Source of the DNA: Gymnopilus junonius
Taxonomy: Eukaryota; Basidiomycota; Agaricomycetes; Agaricales; Galerinaceae
DNA: 64,000 nucleotides
NCBI GenBank assembly: GCA_015501075.1
Contig: JADNYJ010000023.1
Coordinates: 1-64,000 of the forward strand
Direction of reading: 5' to 3'
Shown here piece after piece: positions 22,243 through 35,759 of this stretch. A program made the translations under genes and the position numbers. The number at the start of each line of letters is the position of its first letter. Within the stretch, counting starts at the first letter, position 1. The notes under the pieces were generated by a model, which was not told the DNA's origin, searched no databases, and saw nothing but the letters and a program-made list of their open reading frames with translations.

Positions 22243-24283
22243 TTACTCCCTCGCTGACCCAGGCGACTCAGTAGGAGCTGTAGTAACAATATCACCCTCC
22301 ACGAACCTCGTATTGTTAGCAGGTGTAGAATGGCCAGCCACCCAGGCTTCATCATTCAACCCACTTCCCTCCATCTCTTCGATTGTATGCTCGTTTCCAG
22401 CAGCCGTAGTCCCACTAATGGACTCGGGAATCTGTTCAATCTCCTTATCGTTCTCAAGTATGGATAAATTTCCCTTTTCCAAATCCATCACCTCCAGTCC
22501 TGAATCACGATTAACCATCACGTCCTCCATCCTGTTCACCATCCTAGCTTGATTACCCCTCTCTAGTAATTTGGCGCCAGTAACCGTACTTCGCCTCGAC
22601 CACGTCCTTGACACACTCTGCATCCTCCGCCCGAAACTAAAACCAGGGATGGAAAGGCCGTGGACGGCGATAGAACATAGCACCACGAAGGCAACTATTG
22701 GCTGGACAACTTGTTCGAGGAGTAGGCTCTGGGGAGTAGAGGCGTCATCGGCACTGGTACGGGCATTCTCGAGAGCCATAATAGCAAGGATGGAGGTGAA
22801 AACTGCACGAATGCCGATGGGACCAAAATGGCCTACAAACATGGCCTCACGGAAAGTCTTGATATCGGGTATAAACTTGCAGAGAATCATCACTATAGGT
22901 AAACGGCGCAGGAGGAGGACAAGGATTGCGACAGCCAATAAACGCCACACCGTCAAGATTTGTTGAGGATCTTGAAACTTGTCAAACGGCATCCACGCCC
23001 CGACGTAAATAAACGCTGCCACGTTGAACAGTGTATCGATAACACTGCTAAATACACTCTCTTCCGTCTGTCTGTTGAAGAAGCCATCCCAGGCAAAAAC
23101 TGTACCGCAGAAAAAAGCTGCAAGGAGGTCGTCCGCGCCGAGGAGGGTAGTAACTCCGACGGTGAGCATGGTGAGAGAGATGTATTGCGCTACGTAAGAA
23201 TTTCTGTCAATGAGGTCGTGCCGCTGGCAGAACTTCATGAGGTGGCGGAAGACGAAGCCTAGAAGGCAGCCGATAATGCAGCCGAGGATGACCTGGTCTG
23301 CAAAAGTCACTATGGTCAGCATTCCACCCTCCTATTCGAAAATGCCGAGAATACTGACAAAGCCAAATGCACAAGAACCAGTCCTTGATAGCGTGTCCCA
23401 TAGTCTTGTCGATGGTGAAATAAAGTGCTAGATAGAGAAAAGGATAAGCAGCTCCATCGTTACAAGCACTTTCCGCAGCGAGGAGATGTCGAATATACAC
23501 TGGGACGTATTTCTCTGCCCATTTGCCGCCCACAATGGCAACTGTAAGAACAGGGTCGGTTGGTATGAGACAAGCGGCGACAACAAGGGAAGACGAGAGG
23601 TGCAGGCCGGGAATGAGAGAAAAGACGAGGGCGGCGGAAACGAGCCAGCCCTGTTGACGTAAGGTATAAGTGTTCCACCTTCATACTTGGCAAATCAGCA
23701 AAACAGACGTACCCAAATCATGACCGGAACTAACAGAAAGGAGATACTCTTCCAATGCTTCTTCATGTATGCCTCGGGGAGTTCTACGCCTATGGAGAAA
23801 ACTCCAGTAGCGAGGACGATGCGAGTAAATTCGAGAGTGATAAGATTGTTGGAGCTGGCCGTCCAGGAACGAGGGTCTAATATGCCAGCACAATAAGGGC
23901 CTGGCAGAATTATGGAATCATGAAAACAAGACAGAGAGGGAAGTTGGTAAGACGCGCCTATGATAACGCCAAAAATGAATGCCCCGATGGCCTCTGATAC
24001 GTATAGCTAAATATATTAATGGATATATCAACCTTGGGAGAGTAACAATGAATGCAAAACTTACCCGTTCTCGCAGGAAGAGTGAAAACATGCTGAACTA
24101 GACACCGAATAACGCATGTTCCGATACTGGCGCCAAAGAAGAGGGAGGGGGACGCACCAGCACACTGAAAGAACCAAGGAGAGCATAGACAATATGCGGA
24201 GTCGAGATACTGAACTACATCGGAGAAAGAAAGAAAAGGAGTCAATGTTCAAATGAAGAGACAAGTACGCCGACTATTGCCAT
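22243..24283 (-). CDS. NHA1: Plasma-membrane Na+(K+)/H+ antiporter, NHA1/sod2 type
   Basis: This exchanger moves Na+ or K+ out of the cell against incoming H+, driven by the gradient that PMA1 builds. The first exon, MAIVG, is the least certain part. It splices to FSISTPHIVYALLGSF, the typical N-terminal block, and then FSMFSLFLRER and LYVSEAIGAFIFGVIIGAS. The next exons give DPRSW, NLITLEFTRIVLATGVFSIG and VELPEAYMKKHWKS. Next comes GKWAEKYVPVYIRHLLAAES followed by CNDGAAYPF, which holds the conserved Asn-Asp transport pair. The last exon has FGPIGIRAVFTSILAI, the final membrane segments and a hydrophilic tail of about 140 residues. The tail is much shorter than that of budding-yeast Nha1 and closer to fission-yeast sod2. 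About twelve membrane spans are expected. Introns near 24040, 23660 and 23350 are short and regular. Confidence 0.9.
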
Positions 24284-26990
24284 TGCTGAACCTCAATTTG
24301 AACCACGTCACGGCAGTACCAAGGCAAAAGATGAGAAGACAAAGGAAAGTGGGTACTGACAAGCCTGGAAGTCATCATGATCTATAAGCGCAGGTCTCAA
24401 AATTCGCGTAATATCAAGAGGGAAACGAGATGGAAAGAAACCTTCGAAGGAAGGTACTAGGACTATTAACCGATGGAGGATGTGCAGGGCTCCGTAGGAC
24501 AGGCGAGGCATCATTTTGTAGTGGGAAGGAACGCGGAAAGGATGAAATTCAAAGTCGAAACTCGAAGGCAATATGAAGTCGTGAATGTCGGGGTCGCAGG
24601 GTCACCCATTACGAGCCAGGGTATGCCTACAAATGAACGACATCGTATGAAAGAGATAACGCCGAAAGGATGGTGGAGAAGATCAGTGCGATCGACTGAA
24701 GAACCGCGCTTGTCAGAACTCCAGTTTCGACAGCAGAAGCCTCAAAATTCATCATAAAAGATCTTGCTCTTCTCTTGCTGTCTACGTCGGGGCTTGAGGT
24801 TGTGTTAAAACAACCTTGCATGCATAATGAAGGAGACTGGAACGTAATGGAACTAGCTTCTTTGATACACATTTGTTGCACATTAACCAGCTAGCTTCAT
24901 GAACCAAATGCATCCGCCGAGGCCAATCGAAGGTACATCAAACGCGTGTTTAAATTCGATGAAGTGGGAAGGAAAAAAAATAGCCAAAAGGCGTTCGCGT
25001 GGAACGAGAAAAGGCAACCGATTTGCAGGCCAAAAAGGGAAGCAACGTAAACAATGACAACATACGCGAAATCGTGACTGCGCCTTTCAAAATTTCAACT
25101 CTCAACCAACTCTCAACTGTTTACAAGTCTGATCACTCTTGTGAAATCAGGATCATTGTGATGATGGTACCATACGTCGAACGCATGTTACAATTACTCA
25201 CAGATGGTAAAGTTTCTTTTTTTTCGCCATTGGTCACCCCGGGCCAACCGGGCGGCACTTTGCCTGACTGCCTGAGGCACAGACCGCCAGATGGAGGCTA
25301 GGTAACACTAATGTGGTGTTTCTGCGATGATTTCTGACAATACTGACGCGTTCTTCAGCCTTTCGTAAGACTCAGAGTGGTGAAATTTCATTGAATATAC
25401 ACGACTTTGAAGCTCAGCTTACCGCACCAACAAGCAACCTACTCAGTGTTTGAAAGGCGAAATCCAAAGTAGGTCATTTAAGCTAGTAAAACTACTTGTG
25501 TTGCTCATGTTGAAACATTTATTAACCGTTTTCATCAGGTCTATATATCCGTCTTGCTACCCAGGGGGATAATTGCGGCTTACCTATGATTAGCCAGATT
25601 GTACGACTAGGATTTAGACGCCCGCAGCCCACGTTCAATATCTGGGCTTCTTGTTTTTGCCCTCCACTAACTCAGGCATAAAAAGACGAGTCGCGCCTTC
25701 TACACTTTGGAAGACTCACCTGAGAGACAAAATGTACAACCTGAAGAATCGGACGAGGTGTAGGATGAAGGACTCACATATCCATGGCGCATGTAGCCTG
25801 GGTATCTGGAGGCTTCTTTTTGATTAGATTCTTGCGTGCTGATCATATACAACCATTCTGCAAGGGGTTCCTCCAAATTTCGGTCCTAATGATACATGCT
25901 TGGCATTAAACCTTTCGAGAGCCGGTGTTTTGAATCCACCTACGTATGATCTTCGCAACGCATTTTCCATAGCTGCAGTGATACAAGTACAATTTCCGAA
26001 CACACTGCCTCGTCGGAAAAGAGATGGAATTCGAAAGCAGAATTTAGCCATTGGTCCATCGCCTTTTTTACACGGTGCCATTATCACAAGGAATATTTGC
26101 TATTGGACGCGCCTGACTTGTGGGCGAGTGTCGCGTACGTAACGAATTTGAAGTCAGAAACGCAGGCATATAGAATGATATCTTTACTGCATTTCAACAA
26201 CTCGATGGGTGCAGACCGACCATCTAGGTACTGCCTAGATACTGGAATTTGGGGTCCATTCTGGAAGTGGCGTCTGGAATTCCTTTTTTTGGACTTGACA
26301 AAAATAGCATACGTCCTGTGGTACAGTACTGTACCCTGGGGCGATAGTCGGCGCGTCACAAAAATGTCAAGAAGGACCTATGAATAGAATAGAGGTAAGT
26401 AATGCTGAAGCGAGGATATTTGCAAATGGACCATGCCGAATGTATTGCATAAAACCGTCATAGACCCCCTCATTGGGAATTCTCCTACGAGATGTGAGAA
26501 TTTTGGAGAGTTTCTACCCGCCCTCCGCAGTTCCAGGGGGCATTCAGGAATGACGGAGGTCGACGGGAAGGTTGCGGATACTAGCCCGGACGGAAAGAGC
26601 TTCCTGTGCTTTGAATCTGGCTTATGTCCCAATGGTCAAGTAAGCAACAGGACATGTTGCGACAGGAGCGAACATTCTGTAAACATTTTATTTCAATAGA
26701 TTTCATTGAATGTGCGTCGGAGGAAAGAGGAAAAGCAACACCGCGACTCCATCGCTTGAAAGATGCACATTCCGATACTCGGAGGCCTGAGCAGAAGTCC
26801 AATAAACACGACAAAGCCGTTACTTACCGTCAAGTTGACATCATACTAACAGAAAGATGGGAGTTGTGGATCCCCACCAGACGACGCCCAACTATAAAGT
26901 ATATCAGGCGAAGGTTAAAACCTAATATTTGTGGCCTGCTCCAACGACGTAAATGAACTTGAACGTGGGTTTTTCAAAAATTTGGTTCTA
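24284..26990. other. Gene-poor region upstream of NHA1
   Basis: The first few hundred bases should hold the NHA1 promoter and 5' leader. Minus-strand open stretches near 25824-26087, 26084-26359 and 26378-26632 are short, do not splice into one another convincingly and match no family I know. They may be the remains of an old gene. Confidence 0.35.
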
Positions 26991-28633
26991 TACTGTTTGT
27001 CTTCTTGATAGATTTCCCTGACAGAGTTTTCAGTCAAAGGCCAAGGACATGATTACATTTACAAGTATGATTACTTACGAATAGTATCCGTCGTTGGCGT
27101 AGTCGTCTTGCAGCAGCCTTCTCGCGTGAGCTGTATCAAGTGGTGGAGTTGACAGGCTTCATGTGGCTTGAGAATCCGAGCTGTCACCCGCTCTTTACAT
27201 CGTCTCATGACGTTCTAGAAGTTAAATGCGATTTTTTATTTTCGACTGTATATAGTAGAGGGTAACAGGAAATCAGAAAAAAAAAAGAGAAAGTCGAAAA
27301 GCTAAAATCGAAAAAGAGAAGATTCAAACGATATCAAATGACTATTTTGACGGGCATGGCGGCCAACGATGACTTTTTGTATTGTTTTACTTCACGGTAT
27401 ATGCGAAATGCGGATAGAGGCGTGTATGGATATGCAGATGCGGTGATAGAGTTTGTTGAACGTATGCGGCGACATGTATGAGCGGCGGGAGATTCGATTC
27501 AAAGGAGTGACACTGAGTAAGTATAGCCTTGGTCGGAAACACAGAAGGCACCGCCGAACGGCCAAGGCGAGAATGAGGGAGAGGCGAGACGAGAAAACAA
27601 GAAAAAGAAGTAGAAAGAGAGGCGGCACGCGAGGAACGACGAAAGGACTGGCAACAGTAGGAAAGGAGCTGCGGAGTTTGATCGGCGGCTCACGAGCCTA
27701 ACTTTTCACATCCACCAGCAAATTCAACTTTGACCCCAGGGACTGACGACGACATCGTGGAAGATAAAACGAGCGTGAGCTGCCAATGCGAAGCAGCGAG
27801 CGTCGGATGCAAGTAAACGTAAACGTTCAAACAGTCGACGACTCCGAGACATTCTTGCACGGAACACGATCGATTCGCAGCCCTGGGGTAAAAAAAGCCT
27901 TCCATTAAATAATTAACGACGATGATGACGACGGGGACGGACGGGAGGGGGACCAACAACCAAGAACGTATAAAGAAAAGATGAAAAACGGGACGGAACA
28001 CGAACGCTATTAAAATCAGGAAAAAAAAAAGAATCGAAGAAAAGTCGGCATCAACCAAGGGGGGTAGATAGATAAAGGTTCGGAAAGAAACGCAGACGTC
28101 AAACGGTATAGTATGTAACATGTATGCATCATAACGTTGTTTTATCTAGCCCATGGTTCTATACTTGATTAAATTACAGGCCGACTTGTGTGTGTGATAT
28201 TGGGGAAAAGGGAGTATAAAAGGGTAAGGGCGAACGCGTCAATTATTAAAAGGTCGTCAAAAAAAAAGGGGGGGAGCACATCCACATACGAAAGACATAA
28301 GGGGTTCGAAGAAAAAAAAGACTCGAAAGCATTTTGGAACAGCGAATAAGAAAAGGAGGTATAAAGCCCTACGAAGTCTATGAAAAAGGTGGGTTGGACA
28401 AAAGATAAAGGGGTAGCGTGGCGTGCAAGAAGGGTAAAAAGGTAGAGTTATAAGATGTTAAAGAAAAAGGTTTAAAAAGGGAACGTGGTTGCTGGTCGTG
28501 ACGGAGTTGGTCCTGTGGTCGATTGCCCGGGTTCTATAGCGAAAATATTTCGAGATTAAAACAAACAAAAAGAAGACTTCTTTTTCTTTTCTTCATTCCT
28601 CCTCCCCTCCACCTCATCTTAATTCATTACACC
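26991..28633. other. Purine-rich region downstream of PMA1
   Basis: From about 27240 to 28500 the plus strand is dominated by A and G with repeated AAAAG and GGGG runs, while the complement is pyrimidine-rich. The part next to 28634 must include the PMA1 3' untranslated region. No gene is seen. Confidence 0.5.
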
Positions 28634-31600
28634 TCACGCAGTCCGACTAGGGTTTCGTGCAAGAGTAGCACCGGCCCGTTGGGCCTGGATGCTGCTGAAT
28701 CGTTGCAGCTCTTCGGGCTTCATGCTAACCTTGCCACCGAAGCCAACCTTGCGCGCCGCACGCTTGATGAACGACACACGGTTGGAGTATAGACTCTCGT
28801 GGATAGAAGCAGCGCGGGATTGAGTGCGAGTCATGGGGATACCGGCGGCGATGTCCTTGTGTTGTTGAGCTTCGTGGCGGGCGCGGAGCTTCTTGATGAT
28901 GGTGGCCTTCATAGCGAACTTGATCCAATCGAGAGGGATGAACCAGACGATGTTCTAGAGGTAACAAGAATGTCAACAAAGAGTCCAACGAAAATATAAG
29001 AGAAAGACAACATACCCAAACCCAGACAATACCAATCCATCCACCAGAGATACCTTGGATCTTAGTGAAGCCCCAATCACCATAGGCGGCGATGATGGAG
29101 GAGATCAACTGAGCGATACAGAAGGCGACGAAGAGAGCAGTCGAAGGACGTTCCATGAAGAAGAAACCGTGAGCACGAGTGGTGAAGATGAGGGCTTGCG
29201 AGATGATAGCGACTTGGAGGTACACAACCATGTGCAATTGAGGATCGTTGGAGGCGATGGGAGGGGGAGTAGCAAGGCTGACGCCAAACTTGTTCTGGAA
29301 GAAGTTGGTCTCTTTGATAGTACAGACAAGGGCGATGCTAAAGTCGAAATAAAAAATTAGTACCAAGATTAAACAAAGAATAAAAGAAGAAACTCACGTC
29401 GAAGCAGTCAAGTACAATCCATAAGCAACGGCATAGGCGAAAATCTCGGCAAGATCCCAACTATCAGGAGTCATAGAAGGCAACACCCTGTCGACGGAAA
29501 GCGTCATGATAGTTCCATCGTTCAACAACGCAATGATCAGAATCATGAACGGAGGGAAATCAAACTTGTACGCAAAGGACAAGATGGCGAAGCAGACAAC
29601 GATACGGATGGTGACAGAGCAAGCGTAGATGGAGTAGTTACGCATACGTTGGAAAATGACACGGGATTGACGGATAGCGTGGACGATGGTGGAAAGACCG
29701 GGTTCGGTAAGCACAATATCGGCGGCACCACGGGCGGCGTCAGTGGCACCCTCGACAGCAATACCGACATTGGCACGGGAAAGAGCAGGAGCATCGTTGG
29801 CACCGTCACCAGTCATAGCGCACAGATGTCCGAGACCTTGCAGACGCTTGACGATCTCATACTTGTGCTCGGGGAACACACCAGCGAAACCATCGGCGTC
29901 CATGATCATGTGGTCCAAGCTGGTGTGAATTCCACCAGGGGGAGGTCCGTCCTTGAGCACCTTGGCGGGGTACATGTGGTCACCCAATCCAAGACGACGA
30001 CCAGTTTCCTTTGCGATAGCAAGCTGATCACCGGTAACCATCTTGACCTTGACTCCAAGAGCCATAGCGTCGTCAATAGTTTGCTTGGTATCGTCACGAG
30101 GAGGATCGTAGATGGACAAGAGACCGATAAGTTCGAAACCGTTGCCTTCACCCTCGGGGTCGTCTCCTTCAACTTCCTCGAAGGCAACAGCAAGGGCACG
30201 AAGACCACGAGCGGCGTACTCTTCGACATCCCTCTCAAGACGAGCCTCGATCTCCTCAGTCTTGTTGCGAGAGCAAAGTTCGATGATGATACCGGTCATA
30301 CCCTTGGTGACACGCTTGAGTTTGCCACTAGCCTCCTCAAGGTAGGTAATCTCCGTACGCTTGTCGACAGGGTTGAAAGGCTTGAAGTCGAGAAGCTTAA
30401 TGCCAGCGCGGGCACGCGAGGCGTCACCAATGGCTGTAACAACGGCGGCATCAATGGCGTCCTGGTTCTCAGTACGAGAAGCATAGGCGGCAAGGAGGAT
30501 AACGTCGTCAGCGGAGAAGGGGCCGTAGGTGTGGATGGTGTTGCGATCGATGGTCAGCTTGTTGGTGGTAAGGGTACCGGTCTTGTCAGAGCAAAGGATG
30601 GTGACACCGGCCAACTCCTCAATAGCAGTGATACGGGTGACAATAGCCTTGTACTTGGCCAATTGTTGAGCACCGACAGCGAGGGTGACGGACAAGACAG
30701 TGGGCATGGCAATGGGGATACCACCAATGAGGAGGACCAGGATGTTGTCGAGACCACGACGGTATTGGTAACGGAAACCGGCATACAGACAGAAAATCTC
30801 TGCGAGGACGAAGATACCGATGGTGACCAGACAGAAGGAACCGATTTGAGCAAGAATCTTCTGCAAGTGACCAGTGGTGTCGTCATCTTGACCGACAAGG
30901 GAGGCAGCACGACCGAAGAAGGTGTTGGGACCAGTGGAGATAACGACACCCTCAGCTTCACCCTGCTTACAGGTTGAACCCCTGAGAAATTAATTTTATA
31001 AACGTCAGAAGGCAATAAAATTAAAAGGCTAAAATCAACTTACGAGAAACATTGGTCACCAGGCTTCTTGGAAATAGGAAGGGATTCACCCGTAAGGGCG
31101 GCCTGATCGATAGAAACGTTGATGGCTTCCGTGAGACGACAATCGGCGGGGACAATGTCACCAATCTTGAAGGCGATCAGGTCACCGGGAACCAAAATGG
31201 CGGACTCGATTTCGGACCATGAGCCACCACGCTTGACTTTGGCTTTGGGAGCGAGCGAGTCCATTAGGGCCTTGACGGCGTTACCGGCGTTGTTCTCTTC
31301 GTAGAAACCAATGGCAGAGTTAACGAACAACAAGAAGACGATACCGACGAAATCGGGCCAGTCCGGGGGTTTGCCTTGACCGTTAGAGAGGACGATAGCG
31401 ACAAGGGAGGCAGCCTCCATGACCCATGACAGGGGATTCCACATGAAGCTGAGGAACTATTGGAGCGGCGTTAAAAATAAACAGGAGAAGAGAAAGAGAA
31501 AGAGCTTTACTTGGAGAAGAGGGTTCTGTTCATGGTCCTCGAGCCTGTTGGGTCCAAAGATCTCGAGACGACGTTGAGCCTCGTCGGTGGTGAGACCATT

Positions 31601-31970
31601 CTCGTCGCACTGAAGCAGCTTGAAGACGTCGTCGATGACGATTGTCTCCAGATCGACCTTTTCCTTGTCGTATAAATCCTCCGCTTTGAGTTCGATCTGG
31701 AAAAGGAAAATAAGAAAAGGCGAAAACCGGAGAGAGAGTGTGAGGTAGCGCATACCGTGTCCATGTCTACAAGAGCCTCTAGAAAAAAAGAGCACGGTGG
31801 TTAACATGACGAAAGACGGAGCACGAAGAAAGAAAGAACGAACTGGTGGGGCCCTCATTGTCATGACCGAACTCCTTGTACTCTCTTTTCTTTTTCTCTG
31901 GTTCAGCGCCATTCTGGGAGGGAGCAGGAGACCCCGAGGTGGGAGGCCCAGGGACTTTTTCGTTGCTCAT
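28634..31970 (-). CDS. PMA1: Plasma-membrane H+-ATPase (P3A-type ATPase)
   Basis: This pump uses ATP to expel protons, setting the membrane potential that powers nutrient uptake and the NHA1 exchanger. From the ATG at 31970 about seven exons give roughly 1,000 residues. The acidic, Pro-rich N terminus ([10 protein letters not shown]) is followed by [18 protein letters not shown]. The actuator loop carries [10 protein letters not shown]. The phosphorylation site is [13 protein letters not shown] with Asp as the acceptor. The hinge holds [20 protein letters not shown] and [20 protein letters not shown]. Ten membrane segments are expected, ending near [10 protein letters not shown]. The C-terminal regulatory tail is rich in basic residues and Ser/Thr. 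The nucleotide-domain KGAP motif reads KGMT here. Strong codon bias, mostly C or G at third positions in the large exon, fits very high expression. The gene is intact. Confidence 0.97.
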
Positions 31971-32950
31971 CGCTGAGTGGGGGAGCTGCTGGGCGAGGAG
32001 AGAGAAGACAGCAGCGAGGGAGGACGAAGGGAGATGGAGAGAAGAGAAAAGGGAGGGAAAGGGACGGCACCACCGTCAACTTGTATTTGCTTTTATTAGC
32101 CACAACAATTTGCCATTTTTAAAAATTGAAAAAGAAATTCGTTTATCGTAAACCGACATCGGCCTTTGTTACCAAGGTCCATTTGCACACCCCCCCACCG
32201 ATCCTCATCGGACTCTCCGTACGACTCTTCCTGCCGTCTTTACCCGCGCATCCATCCCCCAGCGCATACACCCACACCCAGTCCATCCACACACATCCAC
32301 CGCACATCCATCCATCCACCCTGGCGTATTTCCGCTACTGTCCAATCAACAGAAAGAGTGTCTGGAGTCCCCCTAAAAATAGCCACATCAACATACGCCC
32401 ATTGGCCCAGCTCGGTCCTTGCCGCGGCTCGGCATCGCTTAGCACAGCGCCTTGACTAACCCGCAAAGCCGACCACGCTCCCGTATATTTCCTCCAACCG
32501 CCATATGGCTCCCAATTCGCCCTCTCTCCAAAGTAAAGGCGCTATCTTCCGTCCCATCGCCTTATTCCCTCATTCCACAGCGGCCTTTCCGTCTCCTTCC
32601 GCTGCGTCCTCAGCGTTTCAAGTCTTGTTTACCGTACTTATCAGCGCCCCTTTGCCCTCTTTCAGTAAGAGTAATAAATGACGCGAACGGCACAGTGTTT
32701 AATTATAGCCCTTCTGTCGTCCTCCCTGCTTTTTCTCTATACCAACGACGTACAACTGTCTTTTACGTCCTCTCAACCTAACCCATCTGCTTTTCTATAA
32801 AGCCCTAACCATATCCACCACTCCGCGCGCGACAAACGACCACGTCAAGGGCCCTCCCAATTTCCTTATCTTACACGCATCACAGAACATTTCATCATCG
32901 AATCTCGAAAGTTCCAAAGTTAAAAAAAGATTCGCTGGCATCACCCCCCT
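31971..32950. promoter_or_regulatory. PMA1: PMA1 promoter and 5' leader, pyrimidine-rich
   Basis: Directly upstream of the PMA1 start the PMA1 sense strand is rich in C and T (31975-32060), a common feature of strongly transcribed fungal genes. A second region with many CCA/CATCC repeats lies at 32180-32330. No exact transcription start or TATA box could be fixed. Confidence 0.45.
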
Positions 32951-35757
32951 CTTCCATCTCCATCACTTCGGCTGAGCCGCTGGCGAGCATCCATTGATCC
33001 ATGATGCACAGACTGGGCCCTCCCTCGTCATCATTCACCACCACTGCCAGCCAGCGTGGCACTTGTTGGAGCGGGGCGTGACCACAGTTGACGACGCGAC
33101 GCGCTATCAGACATCTGTCGTCCGGCTCTGGGCCGAAGTTCATGCAGCTGTTGAATTCGAGATGGTTCTCATCATGTCAACCCACGCGTGGAAGCCATGG
33201 CTCGCCCTGTTCTCCTAAGATTCAGTCTAATTGGCTACATGTACCTATCTCTGGCGTTCTGTATGCATACGACTTGTGTCTTCTGCGTGCGTGGTTTTGC
33301 TGTCCAATTTCCATGCATGCTCAGCAGCACGCTTCTCCTCATGCTTGCTTTCCTCCTCATCTCTCAGGCTGAATTGAATTGAATCCAAACATCTTAGTTC
33401 ACGTGCATTCAAATCTGCTTACCCTACCCCGAACTCCTGCTGTCTAATAGCTATGTAGAAGTAGCTGTTCTTACAACTTCTTACCCATGGCATCTAACGG
33501 ACCATCTTCCATCCATCATCAACCATTCAACAAACCCCAAAATCTCAATCAAATCACACACACACACACACACTGCCTCGAGATCAAATACTTTATGATT
33601 GTTCACATCTACAATGAATGATACCCCGCTACGTATACCCGCTAGTACTCTTTGGATTACTACTCGTACTACCCGCTATGACCACGAACGCGCCAACAGT
33701 CGACTAGTCACGTTATTCCAGCCTGCGGTCGGACGATGTCGCTAAATGCCTGTGTACCTTCCATAACCCCGGAATCCATCCTATAGGTGACCAGGTCCAA
33801 TCTGAAAGCGCGCCAACACGCCATGCCCGCATCCGTTTGTGCCCGGTGTCTGTTTCCATGCACTACGTTACTTGTATCATGGGTATGTATGTGCACGCTG
33901 CGCAGCCCTGCTTTGTCTGGGTAACGTGCACCGTGCATATATTACTTACTCGGACTGGAGTCACTGAACGTAATTTACCAGTACAAAAATACCTTCAACC
34001 TGAGTGAACTGAACCAATTGCAAGTTACGCATGTTATGGCTAAGTTATGCATGGACAGCTCAATTAACTCACCTTCTCAGGTTGTCTAAATTGAACGCGC
34101 ACTCATTCTCAGCTTCGCTTCCTTGGCACTTCAGCGCTGAATCTTCAGCTTTCACACAACTCGCACTTGGCACCCCTTCGGGATATCGTGACCTGCCTGA
34201 CACTGTTCAATGCAATGTAGTAACCTTACGACTGGGGGCTCTGCGGTGTCTGAACATCCCGAGCTCACCCGACTCGGGTACCCTGCTCAATTCAGAGTAT
34301 ATAGTACTATAATTATATGTCCAGCCAATGAACGACTTCAATACATAGCTGGGCAAGGAACAAATTCAAATGATTGGAGGACAACGGTCAGACGACCACC
34401 GAGCGGTCGAACTGCCAATGACAATCTTATGTAGAATATTCAATTTACTTAACGGCAGATCCTCAAATATAGAGTAAGTACTCGTATCTCGGCGTCCTAC
34501 GGTTTGGTTTTTTTTTCTCAGTGGCTTTTGAATTCATGTACATTCATATGATGTTCCTATTCCTCCCTCTCCACTACTCGAATTCCCGCGGAACTCCATT
34601 CGAGGTTTTATATTTTTATAAAGGACGGTATTTGGATCTGGATCGATATCTTTCCCTAATCAATCCTTCCTTCCTTCCTCCCTCCTTGCTTTCCTCCCAT
34701 CGTTCCTTTGAACATTGCAGTCGGACTCAGTTGCACATCGGGCCAGATGAATATGCTTTATGTGCCCACTGGACTTTTATCCTACGCATTAACCTTTGAC
34801 TGGAGTTTTCTAGTCAACGACTTTCGCTTCAGTACCAATTCAGTCCTCTATTCCCTCCTCCGATTCAAGGTTAGTACTCCAGTATCGCGATACTCTCAAG
34901 GCCAGGATTCGCCGTTGGCTCCTGTCCCGCCAAATTCCTTGAACCTTGACATCGCTGACTGGGCTTTGCTGATAGTACCACCTCTGCGCCCTACTGCAAT
35001 AAATTTACTCGGAATGGCCAAGTCCGTCCGAGTCGACGTCATTTCAATTTGGATGACCTTCATTTAATTCTTATTAAGAGGTAAACAGTTGGAATGTGGA
35101 ATAAGTAAGCAGCGGCGGCATCTGAATAGAGCACTCATGCCCTATTGTTCTCTGTCTTTTGGAACATCCATCTGTTGTCCATCCGTGACAAGAAATGGAA
35201 ATGGAAGAAACATTCAAGTCCGACCCCCAGGCAGCTCCAGAAGAAATGGAGAAGTATAGAGTATAGTATTATGCAGCTTGAATATATATACTACATACAG
35301 TATTTTGCAAGCGCGGACGCGGTCAAATTCTCTTGAGTCTGGATTTAAATTTCTGCTGACCACAATGCGGCGGATCTCTTGGATGTTGGATTTCTCTCAG
35401 GCTGAAGCTGTATTTTCGTGGTCCACGCTCCCCGGCATTGGTATTGATACCCTCGACTTCCTTGTATTATGTGGACGTTTATGTAGTGATGGTAGCCGAG
35501 GACCCAAAAAAGGCGCACTGTACATAGATTAGGACATGATAATTCTAACTCCAACCCCCCTTCGTCCGATACTTCGTATAGTTAGCAGTACTTAGTACCA
35601 AAAAAAACCCCCCAATGAAGGTCAAAGACTTTCTCTTGCCCTTCCAGGCTTCCCCACCGTAGTGATGAACGTAGATTTACATTTGCATTTACGGTGCTAA
35701 ATGATCGCAGGAAGAGTCAGGACAACATCGAAACGGGGATATCAGCCATTTCCGTTT
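32951..35757. other. Long gene-free region upstream of PMA1
   Basis: No gene is recognised over about 2.8 kb on either strand. It contains an AC dinucleotide run at 33555-33573 and a CTTCC-rich tract near 34660-34700. It may hold distal PMA1 control elements or an unannotated non-coding transcript, neither of which the sequence proves. Confidence 0.4.
33555..33573. repeat. (CA)n microsatellite
   Basis: An uninterrupted CA dinucleotide run of 19 bases in the gene-free region upstream of PMA1. Confidence 0.85.
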
Positions 35758-35759
35758 CC

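Noticed and set aside
27240..28500. Purine-rich tract as a coding region of basic protein
   Set aside because: The Lys/Arg/Glu-rich translation comes from base composition; no start context, introns or similarity support a gene.
29649..30977. A 442-codon open frame on the plus strand opposite PMA1
   Set aside because: It lies antisense to the highly biased PMA1 exon, where C/G-ending codons suppress stops on the other strand; its product has no recognisable motif.
33555..33573. CA repeat as a telomere or centromere signal
   Set aside because: It is a short ordinary microsatellite, unlike TTAGGG-type fungal telomere repeats.
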